DNA from: Bordetella genomosp. 9
GTDB lineage: Bacteria > Pseudomonadota > Gammaproteobacteria > Burkholderiales > Burkholderiaceae_B
Direction of reading: 5' to 3'
Length of the DNA: 64,000 nucleotides
NCBI RefSeq assembly: GCF_002119725.1
Contig: NZ_CP021109.1
Span: 3,100,001-3,164,000 of the forward strand
Within the stretch, counting starts at the first letter, position 1. Each line of letters starts with the position of its first letter. Positions 53,536 to 61,917 of the stretch are shown here, in pieces. The notes beneath the pieces were generated by a model. The model made no database searches. It was not told where the DNA came from and worked only from the letters and a program-made list of their open reading frames with translations. Made by a program: the position numbers and the translations under genes.

Positions 53536-53832
53536 CGCAGGCTTACGTGTTTCCGGCGGAAGGCAATCGCGTCCACGGATCCACGTACACCAACGAAACC
53601 CAAACGATTACCCGTGCCAGCTACTATGCTTTGTAGCCGGGCACTTCCACCCCGCCGATGCGTAGTCGAAGGGGCGGCGGGCACAAGCACTGGTTTCCGG
53701 CGCAGGCATTGCCAGGCAATGCGTTACGCCCGGAACCACATCCGTGAAATACGGGATGGCCGGCAGGGCGCCGGCGGCTGAGCTCCCGTCTTTCGAACCA
53801 TACGCGGCGAGCATTGAATCAAAGGTGCAATC
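53510..53832 (+). promoter_or_regulatory. Long structured 5' leader of rpmB-rpmG
   Basis: This 323-nt gap holds no gene. It contains three consecutive stem-loops: 53614-53644 (GTGCC/GGCAC with CTAC/GTAG), 53691-53738 (an outer 12-nt stem TGGTTTCCGGCG / CGCCCGGAACCA around GCATTG-CCAGG-CAATGC) and 53751-53789 (ACGGGA / TCCCGT around GCCGGC-AGGGC-GCCGGC). Such a leader before a ribosomal protein operon is a candidate for autoregulation. Confidence 0.55.
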
Positions 53833-54069
53833 ATGGCACGCGTATGCCAAGTGACGGGCAAGCGCCCGATGGTGGGCAACAACGTTTCCCACGCCAACAA
53901 CAAGACCAAGCGTCGTTTCCTGCCCAATCTGCAATCGCGCCGTTTCTGGGTCGAAAGCGAAAACCGCTGGATCACCCTGCGTGTCAGCACGAAGGCGCTG
54001 CGCACCATCGACAAGAAGGGCATTGAAGCCGTTCTGGCCGAATTGCGCGCCCGCGGCGAAGCCATCTAA
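53833..54069 (+). CDS. rpmB: 50S ribosomal protein L28
   Basis: This 78-residue ribosomal protein has the full family sequence pattern: [37 protein letters not shown] and the C-terminal [19 protein letters not shown]. It is a late-assembling large-subunit protein. It is followed after 35 nt by rpmG, the conserved pair. The leader upstream is long and structured. Confidence 0.97.
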   Translation: MARVCQVTGKRPMVGNNVSHANNKTKRRFLPNLQSRRFWVESENRWITLRVSTKALRTIDKKGIEAVLAELRARGEAI

Positions 54070-54104
54070 GCCGCCCCCGCCCTCACACTATCCAGGAGTA
54101 CGAC

Positions 54105-54275
54105 ATGGCAGCCAAAGGCAACCGCGAAAAGATCAAGCTGGAGTCCACCGCCGGCACGGGTCACTTCTACACCACGACCAAGAACAAGCGCACGATGCCG
54201 GAAAAGATGCTGATCAAGAAGTTTGATCCGGTCGCGCGCAAGCACGTCGAATACAAGGAAACCAAGCTCAAGTGA
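54105..54275 (+). CDS. rpmG: 50S ribosomal protein L33
   Basis: This 56-residue ribosomal protein starts [20 protein letters not shown] and contains [22 protein letters not shown] and the terminal YKETKLK. It is the Cys-free (C-minus) form of L33. AGGAG lies 7-8 nt before the ATG. An intrinsic terminator follows about 90 nt downstream. Confidence 0.97.
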   Translation: MAAKGNREKIKLESTAGTGHFYTTTKNKRTMPEKMLIKKFDPVARKHVEYKETKLK

Positions 54276-54361
54276 TCGGTTCAGCCGCATCGCTGGCCGA
54301 GTGCGCCGACGCCACGCGAACCTGCACGCGAGCGCCCGCATGAATTCGAGCCTGCTTGAAG

Positions 54362-54390
54362 AAAAACCGACAGCGATGTCGGTTTTTTTT
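54362..54390 (+). terminator. Rho-independent terminator of rpmB-rpmG
   Basis: AAAAACCGACA-GCGA-TGTCGGTTTTTTTT is a textbook intrinsic terminator: 11-bp stem, tetraloop and T-tract. The best start codon of the next gene (ATG at 54376) lies inside its loop and stem. Confidence 0.9.
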
Positions 54391-56259
54391 CGTCTCGCAG
54401 CCCGGCTGCCTTTCGGGCAGACGTCCATCCGTCGCGATGCCGCCGGCCCTCGTCCATCCGGTCCGCATGGGCTTGGCCTGTTTGCGCCGGCCATCCTGCT
54501 GGTTGCGATGCTCGCGTGCGTGGCGCTCCCGGCATATGCCCAAGCCGGGGCCGCCGCGGCGGCCGAGACCCGTCGCACGCAGAAAAGCCTGGACGAAAAA
54601 CCGCTGACGGTCGGCGAAATCAATACCTACAGGGCGCTGCCGGGATTCGCCGAGCCCTATCGGCGCGGCTGGGCGCTGGCGCTGGCGCAAATCAATGCCG
54701 AAGGGGGCGTACTGGGCCGCAAGCTGGCCGTCGTTTCGCGCGACGACCGTGGACAGCCCGATGAGGCGGTGCGCGCCGCCCAGGCGCTGGTGGCACGGCA
54801 TGGGGCCGTGGCATTGTTCGGCAGCTACTCGTCCGAAGTGGCCATGGCCCTTTCCCGTTATGCGTTGGATGCCAAGGTACTGTACCTGGCCGTCGCGCCG
54901 CTGACCCAGCGCCTGACATGGCAGGAGGGCAACCGCTACACGTTCCGCCTGCGTCCCGCTGCTTGGATGCAGGCCGCCGCCGTCGCGCCGAAGGCGCTGG
55001 GCCTGCGCAGGCTGCGCTGGGCCGTGATTCGCCAGGACACCGAGTCGGATCGGGCCACGGCGGAGGCCTTCAAAGGCTTGATGCGGACCTTCCAGTCGAA
55101 AACGGAATTCGTCGCCGAGCAGGCCGTGGCGCCGCAGACGGCCGATGCGCGCGCCGCGGTGCAGGCGCTGGCCGCCGCCAAGCCGGATGCCCTGTTCACC
55201 ATGCTCGAAGGCAAGCAGCTGGCGGCATTTCTGCGCGCCGCACAAACGCAGAATCTGTTCGACGGGATGGCGGTCGTGTCGCTCTTCATGGGAGACCCGG
55301 AAAACCTGGCGGCCATCGACACGCCGGTGCCGGATGGCTGGATCATCACGGGTTATCCGCGCGACGCCATCGACACCCCCGAACATACCGCCTTCGTGCA
55401 GGCCTATCGCGATCGTTATGGCGAACCGCCCGGCGCCGCCTCGGTGCTGGGCTACGTGGCCCTGCGCTCCATCGCCGAGGGCCTCAGACAGGCTGGGACG
55501 GCCGACCGCGAGGCCCTGGTTTCGGCGTTCCCGCGCCTGAAAGTGCCCACGCCTTTCGGCGCCATCGAATACCGCAACCTGGATCATCAATCGACGCTGG
55601 GGACCTATCTGGGCTACACCGGCCACGGCGGCGGGCAGCTCGGGATGGAGCGTTTCGTCTACGCCAGCGGCACGCGTCTGCAGCCGCTGGACGAACAGAT
55701 CCGCAGGCTGCGCGACACGGCAACGAAATCGCCGTCCGGAAATCGGGATGCGGCAGCGGAGACGCACGGCCCAAGGCGCAACGGGACGGTTGCAGAATCG
55801 AACGGCGCCGCTGGCCGCGCCAGTGAATCTTCTGCGGGCGCGAACGATGCGGGCGGACGTGCGAATGACGCGGCCGGCGGCGCGAATGAGGCGGCACACT
55901 CGGCGCCGGCATCTGCAACCGCGGGACACCGCGTTCCCGCCGCGCTGCCGGCGAAGCAGCCGGATACGGCGCTGACCGCACGGTTGCGCGCGGCGCGCCC
56001 CGCCGGCGAAGACCGCAAAGGCGATCGGGACGCCGCCCTCCCGGGACAGGGCGTTCCTGCCCGGCCTGCAGCCATCGAGGCCAAGGATGGGAGCCGCGGT
56101 CCGGTCGAGCCGCATGGCACAGCGGCCGGCCAGACGGCGGCGCCGGGGCCCCGCATCAATGCTGTCCGGCCGGACGTGGATACGCGGACCGATGCCGTGC
56201 CGGTCTGGCCCGACCCGGTCAACCCAGGGCATCCGCCGGCGCCGGATCTTGCCCGCTAA
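54376..56259 (+). CDS. LivK-like periplasmic binding protein with long disordered C-terminal tail
   Basis: This 627-residue protein has a signal sequence (APAILLVAMLACVALPAYAQA) and a type I periplasmic binding fold (VGEINTYRALPGFAEPYRRGWALALAQINAEGGVLGRKL, LFGSYSSEVAMALSRYA, FRLRPAAWMQAAA), to about residue 450. The remaining roughly 165 residues are low-complexity Ala/Arg/Pro/Gly sequence with no domain. No permease or ATPase is adjacent. The N-terminal start is uncertain: ATG 54376 sits in the rpmG terminator and an ATG at 54340 has no ribosome site. The ligand is unknown; relatives bind amino acids, amides or aromatic acids. Confidence 0.82.
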   Translation: MSVFFRLAARLPFGQTSIRRDAAGPRPSGPHGLGLFAPAILLVAMLACVALPAYAQAGAAAAAETRRTQKSLDEKPLTVGEINTYRALPGFAEPYRRGWALALAQINAEGGVLGRKLAVVSRDDRGQPDEAVRAAQALVARHGAVALFGSYSSEVAMALSRYALDAKVLYLAVAPLTQRLTWQEGNRYTFRLRPAAWMQAAAVAPKALGLRRLRWAVIRQDTESDRATAEAFKGLMRTFQSKTEFVAEQAVAPQTADARAAVQALAAAKPDALFTMLEGKQLAAFLRAAQTQNLFDGMAVVSLFMGDPENLAAIDTPVPDGWIITGYPRDAIDTPEHTAFVQAYRDRYGEPPGAASVLGYVALRSIAEGLRQAGTADREALVSAFPRLKVPTPFGAIEYRNLDHQSTLGTYLGYTGHGGGQLGMERFVYASGTRLQPLDEQIRRLRDTATKSPSGNRDAAAETHGPRRNGTVAESNGAAGRASESSAGANDAGGRANDAAGGANEAAHSAPASATAGHRVPAALPAKQPDTALTARLRAARPAGEDRKGDRDAALPGQGVPARPAAIEAKDGSRGPVEPHGTAAGQTAAPGPRINAVRPDVDTRTDAVPVWPDPVNPGHPPAPDLAR

Positions 56260-56334
56260 GCGCCGCCCGGCTCGGGCCCATGCGGTCAGATGGCGGCGCC
56301 GCGCACGCGCCCGGGGCGCAACGCCGGGCAACGC

Positions 56335-57918
56335 TCAGGGCAGCAGGCGCTTGCCGTCCTCCAGGCGCGGCAGCCGCGACAGGTTTTCAGCGCGCAGCGA
56401 TTCCGGCAGCAACGCCGCCGGCAGACTCTGATAGCTGACGGGGCGCAGGAAGCGGCGGATCGCCAGCGTCCCCACCGACGTGAAGCGGCTATCCGACGTT
56501 GCGGGGAACGGGCCGCCGTGGACCATGGCGTGCGCGACTTCGACGCCGGTCGGCCAGCCGTTGGCCAGGATGCGCCCGGCCTTGCGCTCCAGCACCGGGA
56601 CCAGCCCCCGCGCCAGCTCGTAATCCGACTCTTCCAGGTGCAGGGTGACGGTCAGCTGGCCTTCGACGCTTTCCGCGACCTGCCGCATTTCCTCGATGCT
56701 CTTGCAACGTACGACCAGGCTGGACGCGCCGAATATCTCATGCTGCAGGGCTTCCTGCGCCAGGAAGTTGCTGACCGAGGTGGAGAAGATCGCCGCCCGT
56801 CCCCGGTTCGGCCCCTCTCCCACCGTACCGCGGGCGCACACCTGCACGCCGTCGGCCTTCTCCAGGGCCTGAACCCCTTTTTCGTAGGCGCCGTATATGC
56901 CGGGCGTCAACATGGCGCCTGGCACGTAGGCGGACAACGCGCTATCCGCCGCCTTCAGGAAGCGGTCCAGGTCCGGGCTCTCCAGGGCCACGACGATGCC
57001 TGGGTTGGTGCAGAACTGGCCCGCGCCCATCGTCAGCGAACCGACAAAGGCCTTGCCCAGCTCTTCCGCGCGAGCGGCCAGGGCGGCCGGGAACAGAAAG
57101 ACCGGATTGATGCTGCTCATTTCCGCGAAAACCGGAATCGGTTCGCGACGCTTGGACGCAATGTCCACCAGCGCCAGTCCGCCCACCCGCGAGCCGGTAA
57201 AACCGACGGCCTTGATGCGCGCGTCCTGCACGAGCGCGGCGCCGGTTTCGACGCCGCCCAGCAACAGGGAAAACACGCCGTCCGGCATGCCGCATTCACG
57301 CGCCGCGGACTGGATCGCCCGGCCCACCAGCTCGCCCGTGCCGGGGTGGGCGGGATGCCCCTTCACCACTACCGGGCAGCCTGCCGCCAGCGCGGACGCG
57401 GTATCGCCCCCTGCCACCGAGAACGCCAGCGGGAAATTGCTCGCGCCAAATACGGCGACCGGACCCAGCGCGACGTTGCGCAACCGCAGATCGGGCCGCG
57501 GCAGGGGCTGGCGATCCGGCATGGCGGGATCGATGCGCACGTCCAGGAATTCGCCGGCACGCACCACCTGCGCGAAGAGCCGCAGCTGGCCGACGGTGCG
57601 GGCGCGCTCGCCCTCGATGCGGCCCGCCGGCAACGCGGTTTCGGCGACGGCGCGATCGATCAGCGCCTGACCCAGGTCCATGATGCGATCGCCGATGGTC
57701 TCCAGGAATCTGGCCCGCGCTTCCAGCGACGTCTCTCGGTATGCGTCAAAGGCGGCCCAGGCCGCCACGCACGCCTGCTCCACTTCCGCCGGACCGGCGA
57801 CCGCGAAGTCCGGCGACAGTGTTTCGCCCGTCGCCGGATTCACCGCCTTCAGACTGCGCTGGCCGTTATCGATGGCGCGTTGGCCGATCAGGATCTCTCC
57901 GGTAATCGCTGTACTCAC
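56335..57918 (-). CDS. NADP-dependent aldehyde dehydrogenase (alpha-ketoglutaric semialdehyde type)
   Basis: This 527-residue protein is of the ALDH class that oxidises 2,5-dioxovalerate to 2-oxoglutarate in sugar-acid catabolism. It has the cofactor region [37 protein letters not shown] and GFTGSRVGG, the general base Glu in [11 protein letters not shown] and the catalytic Cys in [11 protein letters not shown]. The start is a GTG at 57918 with AGGAGAGAGAGT upstream. It is divergent from a Bug receptor and an amidohydrolase, probably one catabolic unit under the GntR regulator at 60085. Confidence 0.9.
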   Translation of the reverse strand: MSTAITGEILIGQRAIDNGQRSLKAVNPATGETLSPDFAVAGPAEVEQACVAAWAAFDAYRETSLEARARFLETIGDRIMDLGQALIDRAVAETALPAGRIEGERARTVGQLRLFAQVVRAGEFLDVRIDPAMPDRQPLPRPDLRLRNVALGPVAVFGASNFPLAFSVAGGDTASALAAGCPVVVKGHPAHPGTGELVGRAIQSAARECGMPDGVFSLLLGGVETGAALVQDARIKAVGFTGSRVGGLALVDIASKRREPIPVFAEMSSINPVFLFPAALAARAEELGKAFVGSLTMGAGQFCTNPGIVVALESPDLDRFLKAADSALSAYVPGAMLTPGIYGAYEKGVQALEKADGVQVCARGTVGEGPNRGRAAIFSTSVSNFLAQEALQHEIFGASSLVVRCKSIEEMRQVAESVEGQLTVTLHLEESDYELARGLVPVLERKAGRILANGWPTGVEVAHAMVHGGPFPATSDSRFTSVGTLAIRRFLRPVSYQSLPAALLPESLRAENLSRLPRLEDGKRLLP

Positions 57919-58219
57919 ACTCTCTCTCCTATGATCCCTGGGACGTTCGCCGCGCCGCTACGGCATGCCGGCGGCTCGCGGCGGCGATGCGTCGCTGAAT
58001 CGTCGATGATAACGCTACCGTGCTTCGCGTTTGCCACGCTTCGGTCTTGTGGTCCGCTCCGCCACCTGCGATCGGCCAAAGCGCCCTCCATACGGATCGC
58101 AGTTTTGTATGCAAAAATATATATAAATTGGACGCCATAACGCTGGCAGGCGCCGCAGCGGGCGAAGATAACCGGACGCCATCGATCGGCGAGCCATCGC
58201 GCCGCCGAAGGAGACATAC
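57919..58219. other. Divergent intergenic region of the catabolic cluster
   Basis: These 301 bases separate the aldehyde dehydrogenase and Bug genes. They contain an AT-rich island near 58103-58130 with the palindrome described separately. I see no gene. Confidence 0.6.
58103..58116. promoter_or_regulatory. GntR-like operator TTTTGTATGCAAAA
   Basis: TTTTG-TATG-CAAAA is a perfect 5-4-5 inverted repeat of the TTGTATACAA style often bound by FadR/FCD regulators. A TATATATAAATT run follows it. It lies in the gap between the divergent aldehyde dehydrogenase and Bug genes, and the GntR gene at 60085-60735 is the obvious candidate binder. Confidence 0.55.
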
Positions 58220-59200
58220 ATGAAGCGATTTTCCCGGACTCGCCGCCACTGGCTGGCAGCGGCTTGCTGCGCCGCCGCCCTCGGCCTGCCCCTCGCGGCC
58301 GCCGCCTACCCCGATAAAACGGTCCGCATCATCGTGCCCTACGCGCCGGGCGGCTCCGGCGACGTATTCGCGAGACTGATCGCCGAGCGGCTGACCGCAC
58401 GCCTAGGACAAACCTTCATCGTGGAAAACCGCCCCGGCGCCAGCGGCGCCATCGGCGCCCGCTACGTGGCCGACGCCCCCGCCGATGGCAGTGTGCTGCT
58501 GCTCGGGCAGACCGGCGAAATCGTGGTCACACCGCTCTTGTCGCGCACGCTCAACTACAAACCGGAAAACCTGGTCCCCATCGTCCTGGTGGGCGACTCG
58601 CCGCTGGTGTTGTCCGCCCATCCCTCGGCCCCCTTCAATACGGTGCAGGAAATGGTCGCCCAGAGCAAACAGCGCAGCCAAGGGTTCAACTACGCGTCTT
58701 CCGGCACGGGCACCCCGGGCCATCTCGCCGCCGCCGCGCTGGCCCTGAAGACCGGCGCCAAGCTGACCCACGTGCCTTACAAGGGCGGTGGCGCCGCCTT
58801 GAGCGATCTGCTCGGCAACCATGTGGACATGTTCTTTTCCGGCGCCCCGGGCGTGCTGCCGCACTTCAAGAGCGGCACGCTCAAGCCCATCGCCGTTTCC
58901 ACGCTGGAGCGCTCGCCCGCGCTGCCCCAGGTCCCCACCGTGGCGGAGTCGGGGCTGCCCGGATTCTCTTTCAGCCTGTGGGGCGGCCTGTTCGCGCCGC
59001 GCGGCACCCCCGCGGAAGTGATCGACGCGCTGAATCGCGAAGTCAACGCCATCCTGGCGGACGGCGAAACGCGCGGCCGGCTGGAGGCCGAAGGCGCGGT
59101 CGTCAAACAGAACAGCGTGGAGCAGTTCACGCAATTCCTGGGCGCCGAGCGCGCCCGCTACCAGGAAATCATCAAGGAAACCGGCGTCCGGCTGGATTGA
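58220..59200 (+). CDS. Bug/TctC-family periplasmic solute receptor
   Basis: This 326-residue receptor has a Tat-like RR pair before the signal core (RRHWLAAACCAAALGLPLAAAA). Family motifs follow: YPDKTVRIIVPYAPGGSGDVFARL, ENRPGASGAIGARYVADAPADG and THVPYKGGGAALSDLLGNHVD. The ATG at 58220 follows AAGGAGA. The amidohydrolase gene begins 29 nt after it, so the pair likely imports and processes one carboxylate. No TctAB genes are nearby. Confidence 0.93.
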   Translation: MKRFSRTRRHWLAAACCAAALGLPLAAAAYPDKTVRIIVPYAPGGSGDVFARLIAERLTARLGQTFIVENRPGASGAIGARYVADAPADGSVLLLGQTGEIVVTPLLSRTLNYKPENLVPIVLVGDSPLVLSAHPSAPFNTVQEMVAQSKQRSQGFNYASSGTGTPGHLAAAALALKTGAKLTHVPYKGGGAALSDLLGNHVDMFFSGAPGVLPHFKSGTLKPIAVSTLERSPALPQVPTVAESGLPGFSFSLWGGLFAPRGTPAEVIDALNREVNAILADGETRGRLEAEGAVVKQNSVEQFTQFLGAERARYQEIIKETGVRLD

Positions 59201-59229
59201 GCCTGCCAACCTGCCGCGGAGACGATGCG

Positions 59230-60051
59230 ATGACCCCTTCCCGCCTTCCTGCCTGGGACTGCCATACCCACGTTTTCGACGACCCGGGCCGCCGGCCAAC
59301 GGTCCCGGGCGCGGGGTACGTTCCGCCCGTCCGGACATTCGAAGACCTGGCCCGCACAGGCGCGCCGCACGGCATCGATCGCTTCGTGCTCGTGCAGCCC
59401 AGCGTATACGGGCACGACAACGGCCTGCTGCTGGAAGCCCTGCGGCACGCAGCGGGTCGCGCGCGCGGCGTGCTGGTCGTCCCGGACGATGCCACGGAAG
59501 CCCAGTTGGCCGCCTGGCGCGAACAAGGCGCGCGCGGCATGCGGTTCAACGCGGTGTCGGGGGGCGGCAATGGCATGAAAGGCTATCGCGCGATTGCGCC
59601 CAGGCTGCGCGCCGCGGGCTGGCATGCCCAATTCTTCGTCGCGCCGGAATCGTTGAAGGATCTGCTCGACATCGTCGCGCATGACGGTCCCGACATGGTG
59701 GTGGACCATCTTGGAGGCGCCGCCGATGGACCGGCCTTCGAAGCCGCGCGCGATACCCTGTTCCGCCTTCTTGACAGCGGCCGGGTCTGGGTCAAGGCCT
59801 CGGGCTTCTACCGCTACGGCTATCCCCAGGCCGATTGGCCCGAGCACTTCGGCGAACTGCTGCGCGAATTGACTCGGCGTTATCCCGACCGGATCGTATG
59901 GGCCTCGGATTGGCCGCACACATGGTTCTTCGAGCCCGCCCATGGGCAACCCATGGCTTACGGCGAACTGTTGAAACTGGTTCGCGACGCGGTCGGCGAC
60001 ACCGCTTGCGAACGGATCCTGCGCGAAAACCCGCGCCCCCTGTACGACTGA
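59230..60051 (+). CDS. Amidohydrolase-2 family hydrolase (LigI/PDC-lactonase-like)
   Basis: This 273-residue metal-dependent hydrolase has a TIM barrel. The N-terminal DCHTHVFDDP supplies two His ligands. Also seen are LVQPSVYGHDNGLLLEAL, MRFNAV, VVDHLGG and the C-terminal Asp in WASDWPHTWFF. It resembles 2-pyrone-4,6-dicarboxylate lactonase and sulfomuconolactone hydrolases, so a lactone of an aromatic or sugar acid is a plausible substrate. The ATG at 59230 has GGAGA upstream. It is co-directional with the Bug gene and convergent with the GntR gene. Confidence 0.9.
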   Translation: MTPSRLPAWDCHTHVFDDPGRRPTVPGAGYVPPVRTFEDLARTGAPHGIDRFVLVQPSVYGHDNGLLLEALRHAAGRARGVLVVPDDATEAQLAAWREQGARGMRFNAVSGGGNGMKGYRAIAPRLRAAGWHAQFFVAPESLKDLLDIVAHDGPDMVVDHLGGAADGPAFEAARDTLFRLLDSGRVWVKASGFYRYGYPQADWPEHFGELLRELTRRYPDRIVWASDWPHTWFFEPAHGQPMAYGELLKLVRDAVGDTACERILRENPRPLYD

Positions 60052-60084
60052 AGCGCGGCCTGCCGGTGCCAGCGCCTGTCGACG

Positions 60085-60735
60085 CTAGGCGTCGCGCGAC
60101 TGCTTGGCGCGCAGGATCTTCAACCGCTCCAGCAAGGCGTTGCGGATGTGTTCGCGCGCCGCTTGTTCCGCGCGGGCGGGATCGCCGTCGCGAATGGCTT
60201 CGAAGATGGCCTGATGCTCGCCGTGAGCGGCTTCCGGACGGCCCGGCATTTCCAGCGTGCTGCGCCCGAGCAGATAGGTGGAATCGGTCAGCGACTGCAG
60301 GGCCCGGATCAGGAACTTGTTGTGCGCGGCGCCATAGATGGACTGATGGAACGCCAGGTTGGCGGCGACGGGATCGCCGCCCTGCCTCCCTTCCTGGAGG
60401 ATGTGCGCCATATTGTCGATCTCGGCCTCGCTGGCGTGCTTGGCCGCGAACCGGGCGGCACCGCCCTCGAGCAGTTCGCGCATGGCATAGAGCTCGGTCA
60501 CGGATTGCTGGTCCAACGACGTTACGACCAGGCCGCGCCGCGGCTCGTGAGTGACCAGCCCCTCGTCCTCCAGGCGCTTGAGGGCCTCGCGCACGGGCGT
60601 GCGCCCCAGGTTCAACAATTCGGCGACCTCGATTTCGCGCAGGCGGTCGCTCGCGCCGAAAAACCCCATCAGGATGCGCTTCTTCAACTCCTGATAGGCG
60701 AGATTGGCTTGTGTGTTCTGCTTGGCTATCGGCAT
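60085..60735 (-). CDS. GntR-family (FCD) transcriptional regulator
   Basis: This 216-residue regulator has the N-terminal wHTH (LREIEVAELLNLGRTPVREALKRLEDEGLVTHEPRRGLVV) and an FCD effector domain (LYAMRELLEGGAARFAAKHAS, NLAFHQSIYGAAHNKFL, HGEHQAIFEAIRDGD) with the conserved His/Asp metal ligands. The ATG at 60735 is natural. It probably controls the neighbouring Bug-amidohydrolase and aldehyde dehydrogenase genes; the likely operator is at 58103. Confidence 0.92.
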   Translation of the reverse strand: MPIAKQNTQANLAYQELKKRILMGFFGASDRLREIEVAELLNLGRTPVREALKRLEDEGLVTHEPRRGLVVTSLDQQSVTELYAMRELLEGGAARFAAKHASEAEIDNMAHILQEGRQGGDPVAANLAFHQSIYGAAHNKFLIRALQSLTDSTYLLGRSTLEMPGRPEAAHGEHQAIFEAIRDGDPARAEQAAREHIRNALLERLKILRAKQSRDA

Positions 60736-61027
60736 GTCGGGGGCAGGTCGCCGTGCAAAGTCGGGAGATTTTCCATGGCGCGGATATTAAATCGCGCCAG
60801 GGCGGTATGCCAGCGGCCCGCCCTGAGCGCCGTCCCCCATGCCGGGACCCGGCTCCGCCCACGCTCTCCCGCAGGCATACGCGTGGCGCGGGCGCCCCGG
60901 GGCCGTGACCGCAACGGATTGCGTCGGCGTGCGTTGTCCGCGCCAGGACGAACGGTGTGCCCGGGTACACGGATTGCCGCCTTGCGGCAGTCATCAACTC
61001 GAGCGGGCATGCGCCCGGACAACCACC

Positions 61028-61339
61028 GTGGAAAACTGGAAGGTCACGCAAATCGAACTGGTCCAGCGCGAAATTGGACAACCGGACCGCCAGGCCGCTC
61101 TGGCCTGCGAAAGCGTATCCTGGCAGCCGCCCAGCGACATTCCGCCGTCGCGGGACGACGGCACGGAATCCGGCTACCTGATCGTGCGCGGCATCGACGT
61201 GCCGCGCCTGGCGGACATTTCATGGGTTCCGACCCACGTCCGCTTCAATGCCGAAGGCTATATGGAAGCACGCGAATTCGCGGTAACGGGATGGGAGGCC
61301 GATCCGGGATCGCGGACGCTGAAGCTTCCCATACCTTGA
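61028..61339 (+). CDS. Hypothetical protein (103 aa)
   Basis: I do not recognise this protein. The sequence is mixed and looks globular (ENWKVTQIELVQREIG, GTESGYLIVRGIDVPRLADISWVPTHVRFNAEGYMEAREFAVTGWEAD). The frame is open from 60839, but only the part after a GTG at 61028 looks protein-like; no good ribosome site marks the start. It is isolated between the GntR gene and the KGG-protein gene. It could be real. Confidence 0.5.
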   Translation: MENWKVTQIELVQREIGQPDRQAALACESVSWQPPSDIPPSRDDGTESGYLIVRGIDVPRLADISWVPTHVRFNAEGYMEAREFAVTGWEADPGSRTLKLPIP

Positions 61340-61411
61340 TTGCGCACGGCGCCCTGCCAGCGCCGCGCCATGTGCTTGGGCCGCGCCCTCGGGCGCGCCC
61401 TGTTGGAGGTG

Positions 61412-61651
61412 TCAGCGGTCCTCGCCCTGTTCGGCCGTTGCCGCTGCGCTTTCGCCAGCACGTTGCGCATTGCGCGCCGCATGGCGTTTCGTCGCGGCGG
61501 CGCGCGCCTCTTGTGACGTGAAGCGGTGCGCCTTGCCTAGCCTATGTGCGGCCCGGCCTCCCTGCGCCGCGATCTCGCGCTGGAACTCCGGCCCCATCGC
61601 GGCGAAACCGCGCGGCTTACGCTTGTCCTTCTGGTCCTGGTTGTCGGTCAT
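61412..61651 (-). CDS. KGG-repeat stress-induced protein (con-10/GsiB-like)
   Basis: This 79-residue hydrophilic, highly charged protein carries the KGG-type motif (GFAAMGPEFQREIAAQGGRAAH, then GKAHRFTSQEARAAATKRHAARN). Such proteins are induced by general stress, desiccation or starvation and are intrinsically disordered; the precise role is unknown. The ATG at 61651 gives MTDNQDQKDKRKPRG. It is convergent with the hypothetical gene and divergent from the MFS gene. Confidence 0.85.
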   Translation of the reverse strand: MTDNQDQKDKRKPRGFAAMGPEFQREIAAQGGRAAHRLGKAHRFTSQEARAAATKRHAARNAQRAGESAAATAEQGEDR

Positions 61652-61917
61652 GTCGGCCCCCTGTCGGTAATGGGTAATCAATGGTTTGGATCGGGCGCGG
61701 CGTCGCAACGCACGTGCCCGTTGCGCGTCCCGCCATCGGCGGGGCATGGCAGCAGGCCTGCACAGCAATGATCAGCACTGCTTACCGCGCGTTGTAGAAG
61801 GTGCCGCCAGGGCCCGCGCGCATCCAAGGAAACGCACGGGGCGCCACGTTGGCACGGCGTCGTCGGGCCCGTTTCAGGCCAGGTTTTCGTCGCGCGTGCT
61901 GTTATGATCCCGCAGCC

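Noticed and set aside
53608..53934. Minus-strand frame over the rpmB leader
   Set aside because: It overlaps rpmB antisense, has no recognisable domain, and the region is better explained by leader hairpins.
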